Under the pieces are notes generated by a model. The model had not been told where the DNA came from, made no database searches, and saw only the letters and a program-made list of their open reading frames with translations. DNA of 64,000 nucleotides from Methylobacterium sp. Leaf465 (GTDB lineage: Bacteria > Pseudomonadota > Alphaproteobacteria > Rhizobiales > Beijerinckiaceae), in assembly GCF_001424705.1 (NCBI RefSeq), contig NZ_LMRA01000012.1:388886-452885 (forward strand), written 5' to 3'. Positions 28,658 through 36,714 of this stretch are shown here, piece by piece. Both the position numbers and the translations under genes were made by a program. Each line of letters starts with the position of its first letter. Positions within the stretch are counted from its first letter, which is position 1.

Positions 28658-29953
28658 ATGGCCACCGAGACCCAGACCCATCGCTTCGCGACCCAGGCGA
28701 TCCATGCCGGCGCCGCCCCCGACCCGGCCACCGGCGCCCGGGCCCAGCCGATCTACTTCACCAACGGCTTCGTCTTCGAGGACACCCAGCAGGCGGCGGA
28801 CATCTTCGCCATGCGCCGCACCGGGTTCTCCTACTCGCGCGGCTCCAACCCGACGGTGGCCGCCCTGGAGCGCCGCGTCGCCGCGCTGGAAGGCGCCAAG
28901 GCCGCCGTCGCGGTGGCCTCGGGCCAGTCGGCCGTGCTGATGGTGCTCATGACCCTGATGAAGAGCGGCGAGGCCTACGTCGCCTCCTCACGCCTCTTCG
29001 GCGGCTCGCTGGGCCTGATGAACCGCCTCGACGGGCGCTACGACCTCAAGCCCCAGTTCACCAAGGGCCTGACCCCGGCCGATTTCGAGGCCGCGATCAC
29101 CCCGGAGACCCGGGCGATCATCTGCGAGTCGATCGTCAACCCCTGCGCCACCGTGATGGATCTGGCCGGCATCGCCGCGGTGGCGCGCCGCCACGGCCTG
29201 CCGCTCGTGGTCGACAACACGCTGGCCTCCCCGGCCCTGATCCGGCCGATCGAGCACGGGGCCGACATCGTCATCCACTCGACCTCGAAGTTCCTCGGCG
29301 GCTCCGGCCAGACCATCGGCGGCGTGATCTGCGACGCCGGGCGCTTCGACTGGGCGGCGATCCCCGGCCGCTACAACCTGATGAGCGAGCCCTGGGCCGA
29401 CTATGACGGCCTCGTGCTCACCGAGCGCTTCCCGGACTTCGCCTTCGCCTCGGCCTGCCGCGTCTTCGGCATGCGCGAGCTCGGACCCGGCCTGTCGCCC
29501 ATGAACGCCTTCCTGACGCTCACCGGCATCGAGACCCTGCCCCTGCGGATGGAGCGGCACTGTTCGAACGCGAAGGCGGTGGCGGCCTTCCTCAAGGACC
29601 ACCCGGCGGTGGCCTGGGTGAGCTACCCCGCCCTGCCCGGCCAGGAGGGCGAGGCGATGGCCGCCCGCTACGTGCCGCAGGGCCCGGGCTCGATCTTCAC
29701 CGTGGCGCTGAAGGGCGGCGAGCCGGCGGCGGTCCAATTCATCATGGGCCTCAAGCTGATCTCGCACCTCGTGAACATCGGCGAGATCAAGTCCCTGGCG
29801 ATCCACCCGGCGACCACCACCCACCGCCAGCTCAGCCCCGCCGACAAGGCCGCCGCCAAGGTCGGCCCCGAGACGGTGCGCCTCTCCATCGGCTTGGAGA
29901 GCGTCGAGGACCTCATCGCCGACGTCGAGCAGGCCCTGGCGCAGATCGGCTAA
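28658..29953 (+). CDS. O-acetyl/O-succinylhomoserine sulfhydrylase paralogue
   Basis: The 431-residue PLP enzyme of the Cys/Met metabolism family has cofactor Lys211 in HSTSKFLGGSG, AVAVASGQSA in the PLP-phosphate loop, VDNTLASPALIRPIEHGAD, and HPATTTHRQL near the C-terminus. It is clearly related to the metY product encoded 0.8 kb upstream but diverged, and it has a different substrate-loop region (MKSGEAYVASSRLFGGSLGLMN). The two may use different acyl donors or sulfur sources. Which one supports growth cannot be told from sequence. Confidence 0.85.
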   Translation: MATETQTHRFATQAIHAGAAPDPATGARAQPIYFTNGFVFEDTQQAADIFAMRRTGFSYSRGSNPTVAALERRVAALEGAKAAVAVASGQSAVLMVLMTLMKSGEAYVASSRLFGGSLGLMNRLDGRYDLKPQFTKGLTPADFEAAITPETRAIICESIVNPCATVMDLAGIAAVARRHGLPLVVDNTLASPALIRPIEHGADIVIHSTSKFLGGSGQTIGGVICDAGRFDWAAIPGRYNLMSEPWADYDGLVLTERFPDFAFASACRVFGMRELGPGLSPMNAFLTLTGIETLPLRMERHCSNAKAVAAFLKDHPAVAWVSYPALPGQEGEAMAARYVPQGPGSIFTVALKGGEPAAVQFIMGLKLISHLVNIGEIKSLAIHPATTTHRQLSPADKAAAKVGPETVRLSIGLESVEDLIADVEQALAQIG

Positions 29954-29977
29954 GGGCCGCGCGCCCGACGGGACGGC

Positions 29978-30997
29978 TCAGGTCAAGCCGACGCCGATGA
30001 CTCCGCTTTCCATCAGGGAGAAGCGGATGCCGGACCGGCGCAGGGCGTCCACGGCCCTGTGGCGGGAGCGCTGCGCGATCGCCCCGACGTTCTCCTCCAT
30101 GCGCTTGACGGTCGAGAGCGAGAGGCCGGCGGCCCGGGCGAGGTCCGTCATCGACCAGTCCAGCAGGGCCCGGGCGGCGCGCAGGTGGCGCCCGTCGATC
30201 GCCTGCTCGAGGCCTTCGCGGAACTGGTCGCTGACCGGCGACGTCATCGAGCCCATCGGCCGGGTGATGCCGGCCCATTCCCGGATCTCTCCGCCCGCAT
30301 CGCGGATCGGGACGAGAAAGCTCTCGAATTGGGCGCGGCCGTGGCGGGCGATCCGCATCAGGGGGGTCATCCGGTAGGCCTTCGCGGCCTCCAGCGCCAC
30401 TCCGTTCTCCGCCCGCGCGCGCGGGCGCTCCTCGGCCACGATGGTCACGAAAACATCGGCCGCAATCTCGTCTAACGGAAGTCCGGTCAGCTCGGAGGTT
30501 TCCGCCTGCGCGGAAAACCGATTGGTCCAATCGTTGAAGAAGCACAGGATCCGCTTCTCCTCGAACAGCACGCGTCGGCGCCGCTGCTCGACCGTGCGCG
30601 CTCGCTGCAGCATATTCTGGTCCGTCACGTCGAGCACGACACCGGCCGCCCCGCGGGGGCGCCCGTCCGGCGTGAGATAGATCTCGCACCGGACCGACAG
30701 CACGCGGATCGCGCCGTCCGGGCGGAGCAGGCGGACGGTCTTCTGGCCGAACGTCACGCCCTGGTTCAGGTCGGCGCGGGTCTCCACCCGCTCCCGGTCC
30801 TGGGGATGGATCAGTCCGAGGAGACGCTCGTAGCCCGGCCGTGTGGTCTGGGGATCGAGGCCGAGCACGCGGAACAGGCCCGGCGACCAGGCGTGATGGT
30901 TGTCCGCGAAGCCCCAACTCCAGGTCCCGGTGACACCCTGGCTCTCGATGAGGTCCAAAAAATACGGGGACGCGAATTCGAGACTTTCCAGATTCAT
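29978..30997 (-). CDS. PAS-HTH regulator, paralogue 1 of 4
   Basis: The 339-residue protein has an N-terminal PAS-type sensor (residues about 20-125: WSWGFADNHHAWSPGLFRVLGLDPQTTRPGYERLLGLIHPQDRERVE, ending GAAGVVLDVTDQ). A linker helix and a second, diverged PAS-like region follow (residues about 145-255). The C-terminal XRE-like helix-turn-helix reads LRAARALLDWSMTDLARAAGLSLSTVKRMEE, with a tail ending in GIRFSLMESGVIGVGL. The predicted role is a cytoplasmic one-component regulator whose PAS domain senses a small ligand, redox or light. The start aligns with its paralogues. A conserved promoter lies 44 nt upstream. Confidence 0.85.
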   Translation of the reverse strand: MNLESLEFASPYFLDLIESQGVTGTWSWGFADNHHAWSPGLFRVLGLDPQTTRPGYERLLGLIHPQDRERVETRADLNQGVTFGQKTVRLLRPDGAIRVLSVRCEIYLTPDGRPRGAAGVVLDVTDQNMLQRARTVEQRRRRVLFEEKRILCFFNDWTNRFSAQAETSELTGLPLDEIAADVFVTIVAEERPRARAENGVALEAAKAYRMTPLMRIARHGRAQFESFLVPIRDAGGEIREWAGITRPMGSMTSPVSDQFREGLEQAIDGRHLRAARALLDWSMTDLARAAGLSLSTVKRMEENVGAIAQRSRHRAVDALRRSGIRFSLMESGVIGVGLT

Positions 30998-31040
30998 CCG
31001 TATGACGCCGGCACCCAACACCAAAAGCCGCCTCGTCCTT

Positions 31041-31067
31041 ATAGTATCCGCTCGGCATATGGCGAAA
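31041..31067 (-). promoter_or_regulatory. Conserved promoter of PAS-HTH paralogue 1
   Basis: On the minus strand: TTTCGC, 15-nt spacer, TACTAT, with the -10 ending 44 nt before the start codon. The same arrangement recurs before paralogues 2 and 3. Confidence 0.55.
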
Positions 31068-31374
31068 TCGAGGGATGAAAAACTTAGAGTTCAGCATTCG
31101 ATCCGTGTTTGATAACCTAAGGTATGTTTCTCGATGTGCTGGCAATTCGCCGCGATAGTGCGGCGCTCGTCGCGGGCCGGGCCGGACGCCGTCGGGGACT
31201 TGACCTCCGATGTCGTGGAGGCCCCGGGCTCAGCGAGGGCCGGCCTCGCCCCTCGGCCGGCGGACCGGCGCGCATCCGATCCGTCCGATCCCTCCGGGAT
31301 GGGGGATCCGGGCCTTGCGCGAGCGCCGCGCCGACGTGGCGAACCAGGCACCGCTCCGGGTGCGCGAAGCCCGA
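31068..31374. other. Upstream region of paralogue 1 with conserved elements
   Basis: No gene is supported. Relative to the paralogue 1 start, three elements recur before paralogue 2: AACTTAGAGT (31081, offset 84), CCTAAGG (31116, offset 119) and an 18-nt hairpin CGCCGC-N6-GCGGCG (31148-31165, offset 151). Fixed spacing suggests operators or a conserved leader. Confidence 0.55.
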
Positions 31375-32394
31375 TCAGCGCAGGCCGACGCCGATGATCC
31401 CACCCTCCATCAGGGAGAAGCGGATGCCGAAGCCGCGCAGGGTGTCCACGGCCCTGTGGCGGGAGCGCTGCGCGATCGCCGCGACGTTCTCCTCCATGCG
31501 CTTGACGGTGGAGAGCGAGAGACCGGCGGCCCGGGCGAGGTCCGTCATCGACCAGTCCAGCAGGGCCCGGGCGGCGCGCAGGTGGCGCCCGTCGATCGCC
31601 TGCTCCAGGCCTTCGCGGAACGGGTCGCTGGCCAGGGGGCTGTGCGATCCGATCGGACGGGTCAGGCTGCTCCAGTCCACCACCACGCCGGCCGCGTCGC
31701 GGAGCGGAACGGTGAACACCTCGAAGCGCTCACGATTGCCGCCGGCAATATGGAGCAGCGGCGTCAGCCGATGGGCGAGCCCATCTGACTGGGCTGCGAT
31801 GCTCACGTCACGCCAGTGCTCCCGCTCCTCGCCCAGGATCGTCCGGAAGGCATCGGCTGCGATCTCGTCCGGCGAAAGGCCGGTCAATTCGAAGGCCTCC
31901 TGGGGGAAGGTGAATCGGCGCTCCGGATCGCTGGAGAAGGCCAGCGTCCGCGTCTGCTGGAACAGGGCTCGCCGGCGCCGCTGCTCGGCCTGGCGGGCCT
32001 GCTGCAGCCGCTCCTGATCCGTCACGTCGAGCACGACCCCGGCCGCCCCGCGGGGACGTCCGTCCGGCGTGAGATAGATCTCGCTCCGGGCCGACAGCAC
32101 GCGGATCGCGCCGTCCGGGCGGAGCAGGCGGACGCTCTGCTGGCCGAGCGTCACGCCCCGGATCAGGTCGGCGCCGGTCTCCACCCTCTCCCGGTCCTGC
32201 GGATGGATCAGGCCGTGCAGACGGTCGTAGCCCGGCCGGGTGGTCTGCGGGTCGAGGCCGAGCACGCGGAACAGGCCCGTCGACCAGACATGGTGGTTGT
32301 CGGCGAAGCGCCAGCCCCAGGTCCCGGCGACGCACTGGCTCTCGATCAGGTTCAGAAAATAGGGGGACGCGAAATCGAGGCTTTCCAAATTCAT
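31375..32394 (-). CDS. PAS-HTH regulator, paralogue 2 of 4
   Basis: 339 residues, exactly the length of paralogues 1 and 3, with the same architecture. The first PAS domain runs from WGWRFADNHHVWSTGLFRVLG to GAAGVVLDVTDQERLQQARQAEQRRRR. A second, diverged PAS-like region holds FAFELTGLSPDEIAADAF-type motifs, and the C-terminal helix-turn-helix is almost identical (ALLDWSMTDLARAAGLSLST). The DNA-binding end is far better conserved between paralogues than the second PAS region, so they may share operators while differing in input. Start at 32394; promoter 43 nt upstream. Confidence 0.85.
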   Translation of the reverse strand: MNLESLDFASPYFLNLIESQCVAGTWGWRFADNHHVWSTGLFRVLGLDPQTTRPGYDRLHGLIHPQDRERVETGADLIRGVTLGQQSVRLLRPDGAIRVLSARSEIYLTPDGRPRGAAGVVLDVTDQERLQQARQAEQRRRRALFQQTRTLAFSSDPERRFTFPQEAFELTGLSPDEIAADAFRTILGEEREHWRDVSIAAQSDGLAHRLTPLLHIAGGNRERFEVFTVPLRDAAGVVVDWSSLTRPIGSHSPLASDPFREGLEQAIDGRHLRAARALLDWSMTDLARAAGLSLSTVKRMEENVAAIAQRSRHRAVDTLRGFGIRFSLMEGGIIGVGLR

Positions 32395-32436
32395 TCGTGA
32401 GGTGCCGAGCAAAAATAATAAGAACGTCTCCAAGGT

Positions 32437-32463
32437 ATAGTATCAGGGTAGCGTGGCGTGCAA
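32437..32463 (-). promoter_or_regulatory. Conserved promoter of PAS-HTH paralogue 2
   Basis: Minus strand TTGCAC, 15-nt spacer, TACTAT, 43 nt before the start codon. It is the best-matching copy of the set. Confidence 0.6.
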
Positions 32464-32783
32464 TGGAGGCCCAGAAAACCTAGAGTATGAGATGCGGCGG
32501 GGTTCTCGGAAACCTCAGGTATATTTTGTGGGGTGCCGATGATCCGCCGCAACATTGCGGTGCGCGAAGGGTGGCGGGCCGGCGACGGAAGCGACGGTCG
32601 TCGTGGACCCGACGCGGTTCCCGCCTCTCCTGCGCGACGGCCGACCCCTCCGCCGCGCCGGGCGGCCCCTGGGACGGTGCGCCGCGCGATCGGCCTGGAG
32701 ACCGTCGAGGCCCCCATCGCCGACGTCGCGCAGGCCTTGGCCCGGCTCGGGGCCGCGCCCCTCCCCTCGGCCGGCGGCACGGC
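32464..32783. other. Upstream region of paralogue 2 with conserved elements
   Basis: No gene is supported. It contains AACCTAGAGT (32477, offset 83), CCTCAGG (32513, offset 119) and the hairpin CGCCGC-N6-GCGGTG (32545-32562, offset 151), matching the elements before paralogue 1 in order and spacing. Confidence 0.55.
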
Positions 32784-33803
32784 TCAGGTCAGGCCGACGC
32801 CGATGACCCCGCCCTCCATCAGGGAGAAGCGGATGCCGGACCGGCGCAGGGCGTCCACGGCCTTGTGGCGGGACCGCTCCGCGATCGCCCCGATGTCCTC
32901 CTCCATGCGCTTGACGGTGGAGAGCGAGAGGCCGGCGGCCCGGGCGAGGTCGGTCATCGACCAGTCCAGCAGGGCGCGGGCGGCGCGCAGGTGGCGCCTG
33001 TCGATCGCCTGCTCCAGGCCTTCGCGGAACGGGTCGCTGGCCAGGGGGCTGTGCGATCCGATCGGGCGCGTCAGGTTGCTCCACTCCACCACCACGCCGT
33101 CCGTGTCGCGAAGCGGAACGGAGAACACCTCGAAGGGCCCGCGATCGCCGCCGGCGAGGTGCAGGACGGGTCTCGTCACGTGCGCCCGCCCCGAAAGCTG
33201 TCCCTCGATGCTGGCTTCGCGCCAGTGCTCGCGCTCTTCATGGACCACACACAGGAAGCCATCGGCCGAGATGTCCGCGAGCGAGAGGCCCGTCAGATCG
33301 CTGGCCTCCTGGGGCATGGAGAACGCGTAGTCCGGATCGTTGGAGAACAGGAACGCCCGCCCCTGCTGGAACAGGGCGCGCCGACGCCGCAAATCGGCCT
33401 GGCGCGCCTGCTGCAGCCGCTCCTGATCCGTCACGTCGAGTACGATCCCGGCCGCGCCGCGGGGGCGTCCGTCCGCCGCCAGATAGATCTCGGTCCGGGC
33501 CGACAGCACGCGGACCGCGCCGTCCGGGCGAAGCAGGCGGACGGTCTTCTGGCCGAACGTCACGCCTTGGATCAGGTCGAGGCCGCTCTCCACCCGTTCC
33601 CGGTCCTGCGGATGGAGCAGGCCGAGCAGACGGTCGTAGCCCGGCCGGGTGCTCTGCGGATCGAGGCCCAGCACGCGGAACAGGCCCGGTGACCAGACAT
33701 GATCGTTGTCGGCGAAGCGCCAGCCCCAGGTCCCGGTGGCGCCCTGGCTCTCGATCAGGTTCAGCAAATGCTGGGACGCGAATCCAAGGCTTTCAACATT
33801 CAT
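32784..33803 (-). CDS. PAS-HTH regulator, paralogue 3 of 4
   Basis: 339 residues with the same domain order: first PAS (WGWRFADNDHVWSPGLFRVLGLDPQSTRPGYDRLL), linker, second PAS-like region (DLTGLSLADISADGFLCVVHEER), and C-terminal helix-turn-helix (ALLDWSMTDLARAAGLSLST, RMEEDIGAIAERSRHKAVDALR). It is followed, downstream on the same strand, by paralogue 2 after 389 nt. An upstream in-frame ATG at 33878 exists, but the 33803 start aligns with the others and keeps the promoter outside the coding region. Confidence 0.85.
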   Translation of the reverse strand: MNVESLGFASQHLLNLIESQGATGTWGWRFADNDHVWSPGLFRVLGLDPQSTRPGYDRLLGLLHPQDRERVESGLDLIQGVTFGQKTVRLLRPDGAVRVLSARTEIYLAADGRPRGAAGIVLDVTDQERLQQARQADLRRRRALFQQGRAFLFSNDPDYAFSMPQEASDLTGLSLADISADGFLCVVHEEREHWREASIEGQLSGRAHVTRPVLHLAGGDRGPFEVFSVPLRDTDGVVVEWSNLTRPIGSHSPLASDPFREGLEQAIDRRHLRAARALLDWSMTDLARAAGLSLSTVKRMEEDIGAIAERSRHKAVDALRRSGIRFSLMEGGVIGVGLT

Positions 33804-33846
33804 CTGTGTCGTGCCGGGCAACACCAACGACGGACATGGCCGATGT

Positions 33847-33873
33847 ATAGTTTCCATCCGGCGTCGTGCGCAA
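33847..33873 (-). promoter_or_regulatory. Conserved promoter of PAS-HTH paralogue 3
   Basis: Minus strand TTGCGC, 15-nt spacer, AACTAT, 44 nt before the start codon. The remaining gap to 34167 has CCTTAGG at 33933 (offset 130) but no gene. Confidence 0.55.
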
Positions 33874-34167
33874 TACAAAGCAAGACATGCAGAAGTCTTT
33901 ATTTATTTGTTCGCAGGTGTAACCTTCGGCGGCCTTAGGCCGAGCGCCGAAGATCCGCAGCGACGCGGCAGCGCTGACGGCGTGGTGGGCCGGTGGCAGG
34001 GGGGACGCGCGTCGTCAGCCGAAGCGGTGCCCGTCGCTCCTGCGCATCGGCCGACACGCCTGCCCGGAGCGCACGAGCCGGAGGCGTGGTGCCGGAGCCC
34101 GGCCCGAAATTCTGTCTTGTCGTTTGTCGTTTCGGGATCACCCGCTTCCGCTGATCCCTGACAAACT

Positions 34168-35331
34168 CTAGGCCGCGGCGGAGAGGGTCGGCGGGCCCGC
34201 GGCCTCGATGCGGTTGCGGCCGAGTCCCTTGGCCCGATACAGGGCCGCATCGGCGCTGGCCAGCATCGTGGTGAGGTCGCCGCGATCCGGCGCCGCAAGA
34301 CCGATGCTGACGGTCGCCGGAATCCCGGGGCCTTCCGCCCGCGTGGCCGCGGCGGCGAAGCGGCTGGCGATGGTGGCGCCGCGGCTCAGGGCCTGAAGCC
34401 GGTCGCAGTCGGGCAGGAGCGCGGCGAACTCCTCGCCACCCAGGCGAACCAGAAGCGCGTCGGGGCCCGCGCCCGCGCGGGCGGTTTCGGCGAACAGCTT
34501 CAGGATCGCATCGCCCGCCGGATGGCCGTAGCGGTCGTTGATCGCCTTGAAGTGGTCGAGGTCGAAGGCGAGGAGCGCGACGGGGCGGCCCTGCTGCTCC
34601 CGCAGGATCCGGCCCCCCTGCTCGAAGAAGGCGTGGCGGTTCGCCAGCCCCGTGAGCTGGTCCGTGTGCGACAGGCGCAGGAGGTGCTGCTTCTCCTCCT
34701 CGCGGACGAGGGCGAGGAACGACATCGGCATCGCCACCGAATACAGGACGGCCTCGACCATCGTCGCCTTGGCCACGACGACGAGCATGTCCGGGCCGTA
34801 CCACTGGACGAGGACGGGGGCGACGAAGGCGCGGCCGAGGTAGAACCCGGCGTGGACGGCCGAGATCGCGACTGCCACCGGCCGGGATCGCAATCCCCGG
34901 GCCGTGCGGCTGCGCAGGAGGATCCACGCCGTCAGGCCGCAGGCCAGCGCGATGGGCAGGGCCGAGACGTGGTTCCAGAAGGCGGTCGGGAACTGCGTCC
35001 CGGCGAGCGCCCACAGAACCGCGAGGCCGGCCAGCGCGGCGAGGGAGGCGCGGAGGTGCCGCCGCCCGTCGAGGCTCGCCGCGGCGTTCAGGACCAGGAG
35101 GTAGCCCGACACCATCAGGAGGTTGGTCGCTGCCATGCCGAGGGCGACGGGTACGCGGCCGCGGTTCATCGCCACGACGCAGCCCAAAACGAAGGCCACC
35201 AGACCGGCAGCCAGCACGGCGAGCCCCCGCGCCCGCGCCGGGTGGGCCTGCCGCTCCCAGAGCAGAAGCGACGTCGACACCAGCAGCGTCCCAATCGTCA
35301 GGTACCAGAGGGTTTGGAGATCGATCTGCAT
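34168..35331 (-). CDS. Membrane-bound diguanylate cyclase (GGDEF domain)
   Basis: The 387-residue protein has about six to seven N-terminal hydrophobic segments (residues 8-205), then a GGDEF domain at about residues 215-375. The active-site motif is intact as GGEEF, with FDLDHFKAINDRYGHPAGD before it and SIGLAA after it. The RxxD inhibitory site normally placed just before GGEEF is absent (GPDA in its place), so product inhibition may be weak. It should make c-di-GMP from GTP at the inner membrane. It sits inside the PAS-HTH cluster on the same strand. Confidence 0.92.
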   Translation of the reverse strand: MQIDLQTLWYLTIGTLLVSTSLLLWERQAHPARARGLAVLAAGLVAFVLGCVVAMNRGRVPVALGMAATNLLMVSGYLLVLNAAASLDGRRHLRASLAALAGLAVLWALAGTQFPTAFWNHVSALPIALACGLTAWILLRSRTARGLRSRPVAVAISAVHAGFYLGRAFVAPVLVQWYGPDMLVVVAKATMVEAVLYSVAMPMSFLALVREEEKQHLLRLSHTDQLTGLANRHAFFEQGGRILREQQGRPVALLAFDLDHFKAINDRYGHPAGDAILKLFAETARAGAGPDALLVRLGGEEFAALLPDCDRLQALSRGATIASRFAAAATRAEGPGIPATVSIGLAAPDRGDLTTMLASADAALYRAKGLGRNRIEAAGPPTLSAAA

Positions 35332-35427
35332 CGCTTTGCCTGTCTCGCGGCAAAGCTTACCGGCTCGGTTACGCCAGGTCCCTTACGGTTCCACGCGAAT
35401 CGTCGACATGGTTCCCCCAACGTTAAG

Positions 35428-35447
35428 GGCGCGCCGGTGCGCGCGCC
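35428..35447 (-). terminator. Hairpin after PAS-HTH paralogue 4
   Basis: A 7-bp perfect stem GGCGCGC/GCGCGCC with a 6-nt loop, 3 nt beyond the paralogue 4 stop on the minus strand. Confidence 0.55.
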
Positions 35448-35450
35448 GGG

Positions 35451-36305
35451 TCAGGTCGATGCGACCTCCCGATGCCCGATGCCGATGACGCCGCCGTCCA
35501 GGCGCGAGAACCGGATCCCCGCCTTGCGCAGCGTCTCGACCGCCTTGTGCCGGGACTGCTGGGCGGTGTTGTCGAGATGCTCCTCCATGCGCTTCACCGT
35601 CGACAGGGAAAGGCCGGCGGCCTTCGCAAGATCGGTCATCGACCAGTCCAGCAGGGCGCGGGCGGCGCGCAGGTGACGCCCGTCGATTCCCCCGTCGAGG
35701 GCCTCGTCGAGAGCCTCGTCGAACGGCGGGCCGGGCGGGTGCGCGTCCGCCTCAAGCGAGCGAGTGAGGCCAGCCCAGTCCTCCGCCCCGCCGCCCGAAT
35801 CCACCGGGACCGGCGCTTCGGTGAATGGGAGGGCGGCATCGCCGAAGAGGCTCGGCGTGCCCTCGTCTCCGAACAGGACCCGGCTGCGGCGCTGGTCGAC
35901 CAAGCGCGCCTGCCGGAGGCTCTCGTGGTCCGTCACGTCCAGGACGACGCCCGCGGCCCCGCGCGGTCGCCCGTCCGGGTCGAAATAGATCTCGTTTCGC
36001 ACCGACAGGACCCGCATCGCGCCATCCGGCCGGCGAAACCGCACCGTCTGGCTGCCGAGGGCGGTACCCTGGATCAGGTCGGCCCCGGTCGCCAGTTTCG
36101 CGCGATCCTCCGTGAGGACCAGTCCGACCAGCAGCTCGTAGCTCGGCCGCGTGGTCCGAGGGTCGAGGCCCAGGAGATGGTACAGGCCGGACGACCAGAC
36201 CTGTTGGTTGTCGGCAAACTGCCAACCCCAGGTGCCGGTGAGCCCATGGCTTTCGATCAGGTTTAAAAACTGGGCTGGAGAAAACTTGAGATTGTCGACC
36301 TGCAT
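35451..36305 (-). CDS. PAS-HTH regulator, paralogue 4 of 4 (short form)
   Basis: 284 residues. The N-terminal PAS domain (WGWQFADNQQVWSSGLYHLLGLDPRTTRPSYELLVGLV) and the C-terminal helix-turn-helix (ALLDWSMTDLAKAAGLSLSTVKRMEEHL) are well conserved with paralogues 1-3. The middle, diverged PAS-like region is reduced by about 55 residues to a short linker (EDWAGLTRSLEADAHPPGPPFDEALDEAL). It is separated from paralogue 3 by the GGDEF gene. This copy is the most divergent and may represent the ancestral or a reduced form. Confidence 0.85.
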   Translation of the reverse strand: MQVDNLKFSPAQFLNLIESHGLTGTWGWQFADNQQVWSSGLYHLLGLDPRTTRPSYELLVGLVLTEDRAKLATGADLIQGTALGSQTVRFRRPDGAMRVLSVRNEIYFDPDGRPRGAAGVVLDVTDHESLRQARLVDQRRSRVLFGDEGTPSLFGDAALPFTEAPVPVDSGGGAEDWAGLTRSLEADAHPPGPPFDEALDEALDGGIDGRHLRAARALLDWSMTDLAKAAGLSLSTVKRMEEHLDNTAQQSRHKAVETLRKAGIRFSRLDGGVIGIGHREVAST

Positions 36306-36336
36306 GTCGTCACGGCCTGCTGCACCTTCTCAAATG

Positions 36337-36365
36337 ATAGTGTCATCAATCGAGCAAGTCCGCAA
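36337..36365 (-). promoter_or_regulatory. Promoter-like element of PAS-HTH paralogue 4
   Basis: Minus strand TTGCGG, 17-nt spacer, CACTAT, 32 nt before the start. It resembles the elements of paralogues 1-3 but with different spacing. The rest of 36366-36714 contains no supported gene. Confidence 0.4.
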
Positions 36366-36714
36366 ATCAGACTAGCCAACCGGATAAGCTGCCGTTGGTG
36401 GACAAAATTAGTTCTTTATGACCCATTTCGGCGGTTATTCTTGGTCAGCTTCCCGTTCCGACACGCCGGACACCGATGTCATCGGACGATTTCGAGTCGC
36501 GGTGGTCGCCCTCGGCGCGGGCGGCGACCGGCTCCCATGATCCGGGGCCTGAGGCCTCGACCGCTTCGGCGGCTCCGCGGCATCGCAGCGTGCCGGCCGA
36601 GGGATGAAAGGCCGATCGTTCGCCGCACATCCGGGGGATGCGCCGTGAAGTCCGGCCCCCGCGGGCGACCGGCGAACGCGCGGCGTCGGACCGTCCGTGG
36701 TCCGCGCGCCCGCT

